Assembly (NCBI GenBank): GCA_947172415.1
Contig: OX359197.1
Span: 868,001 to 932,000 of the forward strand
Source of the DNA: Chondrosia reniformis
Taxonomy: Eukaryota > Porifera > Demospongiae > Chondrillida > Chondrillidae
Direction: 5' to 3'
Length of the DNA: 64,000 bases
How positions within the stretch are numbered: position 1 is the first letter of the stretch; each line of letters starts with the position of its first letter. The translations under genes were made by a program, and so were the position numbers. The notes below the pieces were generated by a model. That model had not been told where the DNA came from and searched no databases. It worked only from the letters and a program-made list of their open reading frames with translations. Below are positions 14,660 to 27,012 of the stretch, piece after piece.

Positions 14660-15814
14660 CTAAAAATGAACCAAAAATAAATCATCTCTCATAACTCTTA
14701 ATGACTTAACTTTAGCTATGCTGTTGTTAATAAATATGTGAATATAAGAGCACATCATATTACCACACTGTATATATTATAACTCTATGACTAAACTAGC
14801 TATGCTGTTGTTAAGTAAGTAATTAAGGAGACCTGTCACGAAAAATTCAAACCATCTCCAAAAGCGGACCCCTTTGGCAAAAAACGCACCCTTCTACCCA
14901 TGCACTTCTGGGAGAGGTGGCTCTTTTGCTTCTTGGCCAAAAATGGACCCCTGTCACTACCAAAAACGCACCCCCGGGGAGTCAGTATTTGGTAGAGCGC
15001 GAAATTGCTGTCACAGACCCCAATCTCCGGTGTTCTGGGGGTGCTACAACCCCTCATTTTCTACGCAAGTGACTGTGAAGCACTTCTTATAACAGTTACT
15101 TTTAAAGTTCTAAACAGAATCTCACCTTCTGTTAGTGCCACTGCCATTGTAGATCTACTTGACTACTTGATCAGGCGATGTGCGGGGTTTGTGGGTGATT
15201 GGTAGAGGGAGAATGTGCGGGGGTGGACTATATTGAAAGGTAGGCACCTTGTTACGTTTACGGGTCAGTTCCTGTACTTGTAACAGGCAGATCACAGACT
15301 GAATGTGTAACATCTACAACAATTACATGGCCGTAGCCTGGTGCTCATAATAGCGAGCTATTTCGGCTCGTGGAACGCAGATCAATACCTATATGTTTCT
15401 TTTTTTAATCAATTAATGTCATAGACATTATTTATTTAAATTCTAGCTTGTGTTATTAGTAATGTGTGACTGTCCATGCGTGAAAAGGGTACATTTTCAA
15501 TATTACTGCACATATCATTTCACATTTAATTTCAATTCCTGCAGATGTTAGTGCAGTGTGATGTCCGCTATATATGTCCCCATGCATGTCATGCCCATTG
15601 GGCACGGTGCACTCTAATAATATTGATTGATTGATTGATTGATATATGTTTCCCCTCTCATATGTACCAGCTACAAAGTAATTAGCTACCATTTACTTTA
15701 ATATGCAATGATTTCTTATATCAGAACTAGTCAAAAACCTAGCCCAATGTATAACTTGGGTGTTGTATATGCACCATGTTAGTGAATTATGTTTCCAAAG
15801 TAAATTTGACTTGC
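14660..15814. other. Intergenic between NLR and NFRKB-like genes
   Basis: No supported gene, though the 5' exon of the NLR is probably here. At 14830-15060 there is a GC-richer patch with repeated 'aaaacgcaccc' and 'ggacccc' words on a locally different base composition, perhaps an old element. A short gattgatt microsatellite lies near 15622-15642. Confidence 0.5.
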
Positions 15815-17117
15815 TCACTCTGAAAATTGCTTGGCAGCTTTCAGTTCCAGTGATTCCCTCAAGGATTTCCTCTTTTTGGGGCTAACAGTCTCCAATCCTA
15901 GACCATCTCCCAACAAAGACTAAAATGTATAAGAAGCTATGTTAATGTACGTACCATAACTGGGTAATAAAAACAGTAAAATATTTAAACTCTTCTATAC
16001 AAGTTTGATCGACAGAATTATGTACCTAAGAAATAGTATTAAAATTGCATTGTACTAGAATCATATAATAACTTGATAATAAGATAATCTTCAGAAAAAG
16101 AGATTCAAATCTTTACTTATAAAGAAGTACTCTAAATAATGCAAACTATGTATAAATGGTTATGTTGGGAATGTGGTACTTGCATAGTGTCAATTAAAGA
16201 GAACTTCAAACATTTTTAAGTAATACAGTCTCTCCTTCTGCTCCGTCAATCTGTCTCTCTTTTCTTGCACCTCTGTCTTCTCTTCAGTCGATCTCAGGGA
16301 CAGCCAGACCCTCTTCAGAGGAGTCTCAAACTGGAAGCTTTCTTCAGAAAAGAGCTTCTGGATGCACTCTGTTTGATATCTGTCATTCTCAGATGCATCA
16401 TCAGACATTTTGGGCAAAAATGCCTAAAATAAGATTAAAATGCATATTATTGTGCAATGGGTGACAGAATAAAAATGTTTTACAGCACCAAAATTACACA
16501 GATTACATATACTAGTGAACTACATTAAATATATATATACAATACAAGTTACAATATACCAAGGTAATTAATATATATATACTATATATATCTAAATTTG
16601 TTGAAGTGTTTGAAGAGAAGATGGCAAAGGGGAAGCCAGCTTTTGCCAATGAGCCTCTGAAGGTTGGAGATGGTCTCCCCGAAAAGTTGCTAAATTACGA
16701 GTTCAAAGACATTGAGCTAGATAAGATAATAAGTCTGAAAGAAATCTTGTCTCAATCCAAGAAACTCTTTTCACTCTCCTTCGCTCAATAATACAATGAT
16801 GTCGATACTAGCTGTATCATAATTCCATGGGTACCTGTAATGCTATCTCCTCTTCTGTGAGAACATTCTTCCACGTGTCCAAGCAAAAGACTTTACGAAA
16901 CACTTTAAACTATAAAATTAAACAAATTATAGTTTTCATACATTTAATGAATCACTAGCTATATAGGCAGCTGAACTTGTAACACCACTGCTTGCTTTGC
17001 GAGAAACTAAGATTTATTGTAGGCATTAAGACAGAATCAATAATATGCTACAATTGTTCATACATCTTCGATCAATGGTTGTGGGACATTCATCCTCCTC
17101 TCACTCATGTCCGCCAT
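15815..17117 (-). CDS. NFRKB-like DEUBAD-domain gene, short
   Basis: Exon 1 is 17117-17064 (MADMSERRMNVPQPLIED, strong donor). Exon 2 is 16909-16835 (FKVFRKVFCLDTWKNVLTEE). Exon 3 is 16423-16190 (AFLPKMSDD, then IQKLFSEESFQFETPLKRVW). A further exon, 15919-15815, reads SLLGDGLGLETVSPKKRK and stops at TGA. The pattern 'F-v-slsTW--vL-e-----Lq-fLP---------i--Lf--enF-F-nPL' is that of the DEUBAD domain of NFRKB, an INO80 subunit that inhibits the deubiquitinase UCH37/UCHL5. Exons 1-3 join in phase 0. Exon 3 stays open to a stop at 16190, and the only in-phase donor towards exon 4 is a weak gttctc, so the 3' structure is uncertain. Even if spliced, the protein is about 150 aa, far shorter than vertebrate NFRKB (over 1200 aa). 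It is either a truncated paralog or a stand-alone DEUBAD protein. Confidence 0.5.
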
Positions 17118-18059
17118 ATTTACGACGATTGTGCAAACATGTATGGCGTTATGCAATTACATCTAATGAAACAAATGTATAGATTAGTGGTTTTGATAGA
17201 GTAATATTACTTGATCCATATAACTTTTCTAAGAATGCTTTATTTTATAGTCACAAAATTGTGAATCAGTGAATATTTGTCAATGACTTAAAGTTTACAT
17301 TCAAATAATGTAAGTTTATATTAAAAATTAGCAGCAGAGTTAAAATATAGTCACTGTTGGAAACTTGAAAGCACAATCCAGTGAGTTCATCTACGTAGTT
17401 TACCGAGTCCATTTCTAGACACTTTTCATCAAAATGGATTCAATCTGTGCATGTAAATATATACAAGAACAAATCAAATCTGACAAACATACAGCAAGCT
17501 AAACACTATGTACAAAATGTACATATATATATTCCAAGTCACAATGACTAAACTTCCAACTACAGGCCAACAACTAGCTTTTAAAATTGCTGCAAGTCTA
17601 AACATATGAGGGACAGTGGCAGCTAATGACCAGTCAGAGAGTGATATGGCCATGCAGACTACTAACACTGCAGGACACAATTAAACTTGACAAGTTAGAA
17701 TAAAGCTATAGCTAGCTTGAAAATGACAAATCAAACCAGGCCAAAAATTTGTCAAATTAGGCCAAGGATGGCCTGTTTTCTGGATGAATTCTATAATTCC
17801 AGTAAATTCATAAGGGTTATACAACTTACTTTACAAAGAGCCTGCATGCATATGCTATTCAGCTGGTAAATTGAAGTTTAGAATGTCTCCAAACAGTGCA
17901 GCCTTTAAAGTAGGGACTTTTTGATGAACTGAACACAGTGAGAAAGAGAAAATATAAAATGAGAATATTTAGAGTTTTATATACATAATGGTAAATCTGA
18001 ATCTGAACTCACTTGAGAATAATTCATCTTCAGTTTGGTTTTGTACTCCTCTTAGTATC
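17118..18059. other. Intergenic, no gene seen
   Basis: AT-rich sequence with no open frame having coding character or splice pattern. From about 17700 the words 'ccagctc' and 'caaattag' begin to recur, the edge of the repeat field that continues to about 22.8 kb. Confidence 0.5.
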
Positions 18060-18375
18060 AACTTCCAACCATGAAAAAGTTGAATCCGGGGCACACCACG
18101 CGGAGGTGGGAGTACATCGTGCCCCCCACTCCGCCCAGTAGTGCTCCACGTTCCCAGCTAGGAGGGGAGGAAGATGCGCGGGAACGGCTCGGCGTACCTA
18201 GCCGCCCTGTGACCAGTTACTAGATCAAGGTACAAATGCTACGTGTACAATGACCCGACCCTGGCGGACCTCAAACCTTCTTCATTGAGAATCATGACAC
18301 ACCGGCGTAGCACCAGAGAACAGTGCGTCACTTTACCTCAAATCAGACCTGCCTTCGTATGAGATAGGGACCACT
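18060..18375. other. GC-rich island of unknown nature (left)
   Basis: About 300 bp is sharply richer in G+C than its surroundings (for example ggggcacaccacgcggaggt, then runs of cccc and gggg). It has no long open frame and no tRNA or rRNA signature that I recognise. A second island of similar character lies at 21805-22125, and the two bracket 3.5 kb of AT-rich repeats. Confidence 0.4.
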
Positions 18376-19109
18376 AAAAAAAAGAATGGAATTTAAAGGA
18401 TATCGTATTAAATAATGGCTATATACAAGTAAAATATGGCTAAACAACACATGCACACAGTCTAACACACTATGCATGGTAGGAGAAAATTAATAGGACA
18501 TGACAACCAGCTCAAATGACTATAAACATGACCAAATAGACCAGAGGCAACTCGCACAAAGTGATTGTGCCACAAGCAAGCTCATAGTTGTAAATCCAAG
18601 AACAGACCAGGAACAGGAACCACCAGCTCAAAATGACAAGTCCGAAAATGGATGAAAGTAGATGAAGTATAGTCAGGAACTAAAATGAATCCATGCAAAA
18701 GTAGCCTATAGAATGTAGGAGATACTATAAATACAACTGAATATTGTACATATAAATATGGCAAACCTTCAAAAGACAAGATCAAGTGCTGATATAACTC
18801 TTCAGTTAAATTGTTTGTAAATTGTTATTTTTACTCTTGCTCCTGGCATTACATCAATGTACAAAGAATGTAATTTTACATTCAGAGATGACATTTGGAA
18901 CTGCCAGCTGAAATTTGCAAAATCCACGATATCCAGCTCAAAGTAGAAGAGAAAAGTAGAAAATTTGCCAAGTCAAATATAAATTAACCTTGCAGAACCT
19001 GTAGAATGTAAAAAATACTATAATACATGCAACTGAAAAAATATAAATATGTCAAACCTTCATGACAAAGATCCAGCTGGTTGCTTGATATCTTTTCTGT
19101 TCTGAATTG

Positions 19110-19345
19110 GCCGTGATGCATTCTGAAGTTAAATTGACTTGATGCGTTCTGAAGTTAAATTGACTTGATGCGTTCTGAAGTTAAATTGACTTGATGCGTT
19201 CTGAAGTTAAATTGACTTGATGCGTTCTGAAGTTAAATTGACTAGATGCGTTCTGAAGTTAAATTGACTTGATGCGTTCTGAAGTTAAATTGACTTGATG
19301 CGTAAACTTGATGTATCTTTCTGTTCTGAAGTTAAATTGATTTGG
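19110..19345. repeat. 26-bp tandem repeat, about 8 units
   Basis: The unit is ttgatgcgttctgaagttaa plus attgac, nearly identical between copies, so it is a recent expansion inside the older repeat field. Confidence 0.9.
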
Positions 19346-19614
19346 AATTTACATTACTCCATTTTAACTGTGACATACTGTCTTTACAGTTTACTTGTGT
19401 AAGTTTTGTGATTTTTATTTCTTGTTACTGCATGGCACTAAGTTGAAGTTGGAATTAGTTATTATAAATTCCAAAGATGAAATTAAGTGACTATATTCAA
19501 AGTCCTCCATGGTTTCTTCCTGAAATTGCCAATCTTGCTGAATATATATACCAAAATAATGTCTTAAAGACATTAATGCAAAAATGCCAAAATATCAATC
19601 TTGCTTAGTGTAAT

Positions 19615-20110
19615 AATGCCAATTACCAATGTCTGAGCAAACTGTTGCAATACAAAAGGCAAATCAAGCAAACTGTTGCAGTCCAAACTGTTGCAATACA
19701 AAAGGCAAATCAAGCAAACTGTTGCAATGCGTGCGCAAAAGTCCAATCTTGCCAGCTCAAAGCGGCAATTAAAAAAAAATAGAATAGACAGCCAGCTCAA
19801 AGCGGCAATTCAAAAAAACAGACAGACAGCTCAAAGTGGAAATTAAAGAAAACAGAATAGACAGCTAATTCAAAGTGGCAATTCAAAAACAGAACAGACA
19901 GCCAGCTCAAAGTGGTAATTCAAACACAGAACAGACAGCCAGCTCAAAGCAGCAATTAAAACACAGAACAGACAGCTAGTTCGAAGCGGCAATTCAAACA
20001 CAGAACAGATAGCCAGCTCAAAATGTTAACTTAAAAAACAGACCAGGGACTGCCAGCTCAGTGGCAAGTCAAAAATGGAATCGGGGCAGCCAGTTCAAAG
20101 TTGGACATCC
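19615..20110. repeat. Two adjoining diverged arrays
   Basis: At 19615-19740 there are repeated 'gcaaactgttgcaa' and 'aaggcaaatcaa' words. At 19745-20110 units of roughly 35-40 bp are built on gacagccagctcaaagcggc and aattcaaaaacag. Units differ in length and sequence. Confidence 0.75.
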
Positions 20111-20489
20111 AGCATAATTAAGTCAAAGTTGAAGAAAAAGTCCAAAAATTGTCATATCAAATGGAAAACTTGCATGTGCAGAACCTGAAGAATGTATAAA
20201 ATATAATAAATAGAGCCGAACAGTGTGCATATATATAAACATGTCAAACCTTTAAAAGATTGCTTGTTGCATCTTTCTGTTCTTGAAGGTAAATTTCTGT
20301 TCATTAAGTTGAAATTTCTGTTCAAGTTGAAAAATTGTCACGTTGAAAAATTTAAAATTTCAAAATTTCAGTAAGTTGAGTTGAAATTTCTGTTGAAGTT
20401 AATTTGAAATTTCTAAGTTATGTTAAATTAAATTAAGTGACCATTCTTAAGTCATCCAGGCCCTGTTTTCTTCTTGAAGCAAACTTAAA

Positions 20490-20665
20490 ATTAAAATGCA
20501 AAAATGCCAATCTTGATGAATTGTTAGAATTAAAATGCAAAAATGCCGATTTTGATGAATTGTTAGAATTAAAATGCAAAAATGCCAATCTTGATGAATT
20601 GTTAGAAATAAAATGCAAAAATGCCTTTGTGCTGAATTGTTAGAAATAAAATTCAAAAATGCCAA
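20490..20665. repeat. 39-bp tandem repeat, about 4.5 units
   Basis: The unit contains aaatgcaaaaatgccaatct and tgatgaattgttag. Open frames run through it on both strands because the period is divisible by three. Confidence 0.85.
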
Positions 20666-21339
20666 TCTTGCTGCATTTATAAATGCAATTTACTGAGTAT
20701 TTAAGCCAAAAGCCAATGTCTGAGCAAACCGTTGCAATGCACAAGGCCAAATTAATCTCGTATGCATGCCTTGGGTTTACTAATCCATCAATATATAGCC
20801 AGCTCAAAGTGGCAAGTTTAAAATAGCTAGGATATTAAGAACTATTTTAAAGTAACAAGTCAAAAAAACAGACCATGGACTGCCAGCTCAGTGGCAAGTC
20901 AAAAATGGAACAGGGTAGCCAATTCAAAGTTGCAACTCCACAGAAACGTGGACATCCAATTCAAATTATGTCTTAGAAAATGAGTCCCGAAAGATTGCAT
21001 TTCAAAGATTGCAGAACCTGTAGAATATAGAAAAATAATATAATACAACCGAATGTACGTATATAAAAATATGACAAACCTTCAAAAGGCGAAGATCTGG
21101 CTGCCTTGCAATTGGTGATAAATTACTGTTCTGAAGTCATGAATTGAAGTTCAGTTGATTTTATTATTCTGAAGTCATGAATATACATGAAGTTCAGTTG
21201 TTTTTTTTTAAATTTTCTTTACTCTATTTGAACACTGGCATCCAATCTTTTTGCAGTTGAGTTATAAGTTATTTTTTTCATTTATGTTGCAATTTTTACA
21301 CTTGCTGCTGATATTACATTGACTTCAGTATTTTTTCTT

Positions 21340-21640
21340 AAAACGCAAATCTTGAAAAAATGCAAATCCTGAAAAAATGCAAATCCTGAAAAAATGCAAA
21401 TCCTGAAAAAATGCAAATCCTGAAAAAATGCAAATCCTGAAAAAAATGCAAATCCTGAAAAATGCAAATCCTGAAAAAAATGCAAATCCTGAAAAAATGC
21501 AAATCCTGAAAAAATGCAAATCCTGAAAAAATGCAAATCCTGAAAAAATGCAAATCCTGAAAAAAATGCAAATCCTGAAAAAAATGCAAATCCTGAAAAA
21601 ATGCAAATCCTGAATCTTGAAAAAATGCAAATTAACCTAA
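21340..21640. repeat. 17-18 bp tandem repeat, about 16 units
   Basis: The unit is tgcaaatcctgaaaaaa, with 5, 6 or 7 A residues. Slippage in the A-run gives stop-free frames on the minus strand in all three phases, which are artefacts. Confidence 0.92.
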
Positions 21641-21804
21641 AAAATGCCAAACTTACCTTAACTCCACATATATACTACCCTTAAATCACATACACCTGTG
21701 CAAACCAATGCAGACGTTTGTAAAATGCCTAAATGATAACCAAATTCCAAGTGTATGCAAATGCCTGTGGTGTATGCAATGCAATTACCTTAAAATGGGC
21801 AGCC

Positions 21805-22125
21805 TAAAACAGGGACTCCGGTCAGAGCTTCTCTTCGCCGAGTCGGTGGGTACTGGTCCCACGCACTGCTTCCAGACCATCAGCCTCGATCTTTGGGAGA
21901 ACAAACGCACAAAGGCGAGTTTGTAGGGAGGAACAACCCCGGATCCTAGGCCATAATGGAGAAGACCATCCCCCTCAGAGAAACCTCAGATCCTTCAGCA
22001 GCACATGGTCCCATGACCGTACTCCAAGCCATGGTTGTCGCACCAAATTCCCGGAGGCTGGCGAACCGTATACTCCGGCGCTGGAGCGGAGTGGGGCCCG
22101 AAGGCCAAAGAATGAAATTTGCTAG
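21805..22125. other. GC-rich island of unknown nature (right)
   Basis: About 320 bp of balanced, GC-rich sequence in an AT-rich field. It has short open frames on both strands, none with recognisable motifs, and no splice structure that I can support. Its left edge ('gcagcctaaaacagggact') resembles 'gcagcctttaaagtagggac' at 17901-17920, near the left island, so the two islands may be parts of one disrupted unit. Confidence 0.35.
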
Positions 22126-22494
22126 GGTCTATTTATATTAAACGTCTTTTTTACGAACGATCTTCTGGTAGCAAGTTCGAGAACAATGAGTACGTGTAGT
22201 ACACCCATTCAGCTATTCAGCAAAGAAAGAACAATGAGTACGTGTAGTACATCTATTCAGCTATTCAGCAAAGAATAGTCAAAACAGCTCAGCAAAACCT
22301 TCCTCCATTGAAAGAACATCTTCAGGCGAAAAGTCACAACAGCTCAGCCACGAACTTCTCTATAGACTCATTCTTCCGTAGTATACATCTATTGTACCCA
22401 GTACAACAACATGTAATCAATTACAATCGAACACTATTTATACACACACATCTATAGCAAGTTATATAGAACATTCTTATAAGTCCATACATCG

Positions 22495-22795
22495 CAGCAA
22501 TTCAAACATTAAGACAGTTTGGTATATGCAGCAATTCAAACATTAAGACAGTTTGGTATATGCAGCAATTCAAACATTAAGACAGTTTGGTATATGCAGC
22601 AATTCAAACATTAAGACAGTTTGGTATATGCAGCAATTCAAACATTAAGTATATGCAGCAATTCAAACATTAAGACAGTTTGGTATATGCAGCAATTCAA
22701 ACATTAAGACAGTTTGGTATATGCAGCAATTCAAACATTAAGACAGTTTGGTATATGCAGCAATTCAAACATTAAGACAGTTTGGTATATGCACC
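22495..22795. repeat. 34-bp tandem repeat, about 9 units
   Basis: The unit starts gcaattcaaacattaagaca and continues gtttggtatatgca. One unit is shortened. Just upstream (22180-22290) a 50-bp unit with gaacaatgagtacgtgtagt is present twice. Confidence 0.9.
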
Positions 22796-22799
22796 GTTC

Positions 22800-25334
22800 A
22801 CTCTAGGTACGTACTCTTGCTATATACCTGCATGCAGACTTAACATTCGGAGACAATGGACCATGCTTGTATATATATTAAGATGGAGCAGTTTACAGAT
22901 CGTTAATAAGCTCGTAAGAAAGTTACAAAATGTATTTTGTTTGCATCTTTGTAGCTTTCGTAATGCCTATACATGTACAAATATATATTTGACATTGTAA
23001 CTCTTTCAATTTACCAATTTAAGTGCTACATTAATTTATAGTGAGCATTGCAAAATTCGAAATCTAATGTGTACAATAACACCCGCAATCTTTACGTACG
23101 GGAAGATTTAGAGAAAGACGCAATGATGCATTGGAGATACGTCTATACTGGCAACGTGATGATAAGATGGCAGCCGTCAAGTTAAGTGAAGGTACGGCTT
23201 TATTAAAAATTTTACTTTTGCGATAACAGTTGTTTAGGAACCACAGTCCCAGCTTTCATTATACTGTCAATGGCGTTAATAAAGCACTTCTTAAGTCGTT
23301 TGAAAGATTTTGACTGAGAAATTGATAGTGGACGAAATGACGTGAGTCGTATTTTACCAAAACTACGCGGTATGTAGCTACATTGTATGTGTATATAAGA
23401 CAAGTCCAGACCAGCTAGTTATAACACTTGATCAATTATGTACACTTTCAGGTTGTTGTCATGGTAATTTATACTTGTATACTTTGATAATTTTTCTTCA
23501 AGTCAGACTGGAGTTATCTATCTCAGTCCAGGCCAATGAAAGTACATGTTTGTTCTTAGGATCAAGCTACTATAAGTTTTGTTTTAAATTTCTGAAGAAA
23601 TTATATTTATTGCATTTGATTATTTGCAGTTATTTATGTATGCTTTTAAAGAATGCTTTGATCATCGATCTTGAACCTTTGCAAAATGTTTAACCAATTG
23701 CAGCAATATATAGGTCTATTTCTGATACTTGTTTTTTCTTATGATTATAATACTTGAACTTTATTATGTGTGTTATTTTTTGAAGATGTGCTGGTCTATC
23801 TTGCCATCCCTGTACTTAATTCTAGATTTAGTTTTTAAAGCTTTTGTTTTACTTGTTTTTTGTTTATGATTGTCTACACTGTTAAATAGAAAGTGAGATA
23901 TTCAAGTATGACTTCATGGTAAAGTGATGAATATTGCCACAATAAGTAGATTCACTGGGTGCCTTAATGGTACCCCTAGTGGCTAGTGGCCATCCCCAGT
24001 TTAAATAAGATACCCCATATACCCATCTAGTTGAGAAAGTCTTTAATTTTAAGAGTGTAGACTGATTAGAGAACTTCGTTAGAAGCAGACTAGAGTCAAC
24101 ACAAGTCATGCCATATTTAGCAGTTCATTTTCAAAATAACAGCCAAGCGGCACCATTAGAATTGGAATAACAGTCATGCAAGCATATGCTGTGAAAACAA
24201 TTAGGAATTCTTGGCTAATTAGGCTTATACAAGACTTTATGAGAATATATGTAAACATGTAAGAAGTATATTACATCCATACTGCCTACCAACTGTGTAC
24301 GTATGTGTTGCATGGTTTTTATTAAAAGGATTTTGCATGTATATAATTATGTATATTATGGTACATACAGATGGTTAGGGGAATTACAGTGGAATCTCGA
24401 TTATATTATCCATATTACCTAAAAGGAAGAGGAAGATACATATATGGGGCAACTAAAATACAGTGTGTATACCTTCATCATGCACTTTTAAAGAACAAAC
24501 TATAAAATTGTTGTTTGAGCAATCATTTTTCTTTTTCTACTTTTTTCTGTCCAAGTGCCAACTAGGGGAAGCATTTGCAGTTTATTAATTATGCACACTT
24601 TTAGGCTTGACAGTTAATATTTTGTATATTATAATAGTTTTTGAATTTTAGCCTTAATGGTAGCAATGTTGTTGTGTAGATGTTGCCATGGAAATTTGTA
24701 CTTGTTAGGATCGAGCTATAGCTACTATATATAATGTATATAATAGTTGAATGTTCCAATTAGGGTTAGGCTGTTTATATATAGTTAAATAGAATTACAG
24801 TTTGAATAATTTACATAATTCATGATCATGTACAATATAAATTAAGGTATATATGGCAATATGTCTTCAAATATTTATTATTACTTTAAAGATATTGCCA
24901 TATATATACCTTAAAACTGTAATTTAACTATCTATAATAATCAATACTTATCATCAAACCACAAGTGTTTAATTTTAGATGAAGACAGTCATCCAAGGTC
25001 ATGCAGACTTGATTCAATTCGGTCAATTGATTTAGTGTCTTCTAGTGATTAAATCTATTACATCTCATAAACTTTGCATAGGCTTAGTGCTATTATATAA
25101 TTCCCATTTCATATGTAGCATAAATGAATGTAATGCAATAACACCTCATTAGCTAGCTTTGTATCCGTATCCTTTTACAAATTAAGATTTATTAAGATTA
25201 ATATTTGTATACACTCAACCAATAATTACAGTTTATATAGTATATATGGGCCACTATTACTATAAATTGACATATGTGCTCATCCTACTAATGTAAATTA
25301 AAATACAGTTTAGAAAACATCACATATACTGTAG
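22800..25334. other. Intergenic, weak exon candidates only
   Basis: Mostly AT-rich and non-coding. On the minus strand, 23380-23212 stays open and ends SFKRLKKCFINAIDSIMKAG, then VVPKQLLSQK and stop, with a possible acceptor (gcgtag) upstream. It looks somewhat protein-like but has no partner exon. On the plus strand a Kozak-like ATGGCAGCCGTC lies at 23167. A hairpin at about 24793-24940 (arms containing aattaaggtatatatggcaa and its complement) lies in the left flank of the triplicated segment. Confidence 0.35.
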
Positions 25335-25639
25335 CTACAGATTTTCAACGAAAAAGGACAAAACGGTTCCATCCATGTGTCTAGTGTTTGTTGAACTACG
25401 TACTCCATGTCTCTCTCCTGTGAAGAGCTGCACAGACAAACAAAGAGAAAGAAATCTGTAGGAACAATAACAACATAATACCCCCCTATTTTATGCGTAG
25501 TCCAACTACCTTAAACTGATAAAGTTTGAGTGTGTAAATTTCACAAATGACCAGTAACATGTACAGATGAGACATTCGCAATGTTATTGTGTGTGCACTT
25601 TACAAAAATATATTTATACTGGAAATACAGTATATTAAA

Positions 25640-25775
25640 ACTTGACTTTCAGCAATACCACCTCACATAACACATTTGGCTTTCCTCATCTATCAGCTCA
25701 CATAACACACAGTTGGCTTTCCTCATCTATCAGCTCACATAACACACAGTTGGCTTTCCTCATCTATCAGCTCAC
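25640..25775. repeat. 37-bp tandem repeat in last intron of DPP copy A
   Basis: Three units contain cagctcacataacacacagt and tggctttcctcatctat. Copies B and C have a single unit at the matching place. Confidence 0.8.
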
Positions 25776-26853
25776 ATTATTTTTAAAGGTAAAATCTCTA
25801 TAAACTAAAAAACACCCTTGCATGCATGGAGCCATTAGTAATGTCTAGTTTACATCTTATACGTATATATATATACAGTACAAGTTACAATATACTAAGG
25901 TAATCTAATATATATATAAATGTAGTTAAGTTTGTACTTATTTATTATATACTAGTAATTGGACAACACCCACCTGCAATTGATAGGGTTTTCCTTGCTT
26001 AACTAAAGCATTGATCAGCAGGGTAGAGTGTCTTAAATAGACATTATCATCATCAGTTCCATGGAATATGAGAAGACGATTTGGTCTGTACACAAAGGTC
26101 AAAGAAAGTCTTTTAATTTGGAAATATAATATACGTACGTAGGTATTAGACTGTAAACACACACACTTCATACATAAAAATTATTGCATTATAAGACCAA
26201 TTAAACAACTGTATTCAAACTACTAACTTAAAGTCAATGACAACAAAAAGCATGAAATTTTTAAAGCCACTCTTCAAACTTTGAAATCAATGATGTTTAA
26301 TGTAAAGAGTTAAACTATATTCATTGGTACCAGATTGTAGGGACTTACTCATCAGGTAGCTGGTCAACGTGTTTGATTACAGAGCTCTCATAGTATGGCT
26401 GTAATTAAAATAATTAAAATGTACAAATAATAATGTAATATACGTATATAAACATACGTACCATGTACATAAACAAAAAATATATCCACCAAATATTAAG
26501 TAATTGAAAGTTGCAATTTGAGTCTATCTAGACATAATCTCATTGATAGTGTTAACTGATGATAACTGTTGTTCTTCTCTTTCAATCTAATCCACTAGAC
26601 CACTTAGAGCTCGATTGTTAGATAAAGTCCAGCAAATAAGCCAAGTTAGGGAGAACAAGTAATATTAGTGAACTCACAGCAGCTTCTCCCTCCACCAGTC
26701 TGAGATACCTTTCAGTGTAAGCAGTGTCATAATGCTGCCAGAGAGTGACAGCTGCTCCTGGAACTGCTGCCTACATACGTATATACCAAAGATCAACTGA
26801 TGGAGATCTAGACATGCATAATTATTATTACCCATGCTAGCTCAACAACACTA

Positions 26854-27012
<159 letters not shown>

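Larger units (their letters stand above)
18700..21110. repeat. Diverged higher-order repeat (about four monomer starts)
   Basis: The phrase 'cagaacctgtagaatg...', followed by ataaatatg and 'tcaaaccttcaaaag', recurs near 18712-18780, 18993-19070, 20180-20260 and 21003-21095. Each is followed by gatcttg/ctgttctgaagttaaattg-like sequence. Between these starts are shorter tandem arrays. This reads as an old, uneven satellite field; no gene is supported in it. Confidence 0.5.

Noticed and set aside
21282-21650. Phe-rich repeated proteins on the minus strand
   Set aside because: They follow the 17-bp tandem repeat in every frame; no start context or splice pattern.
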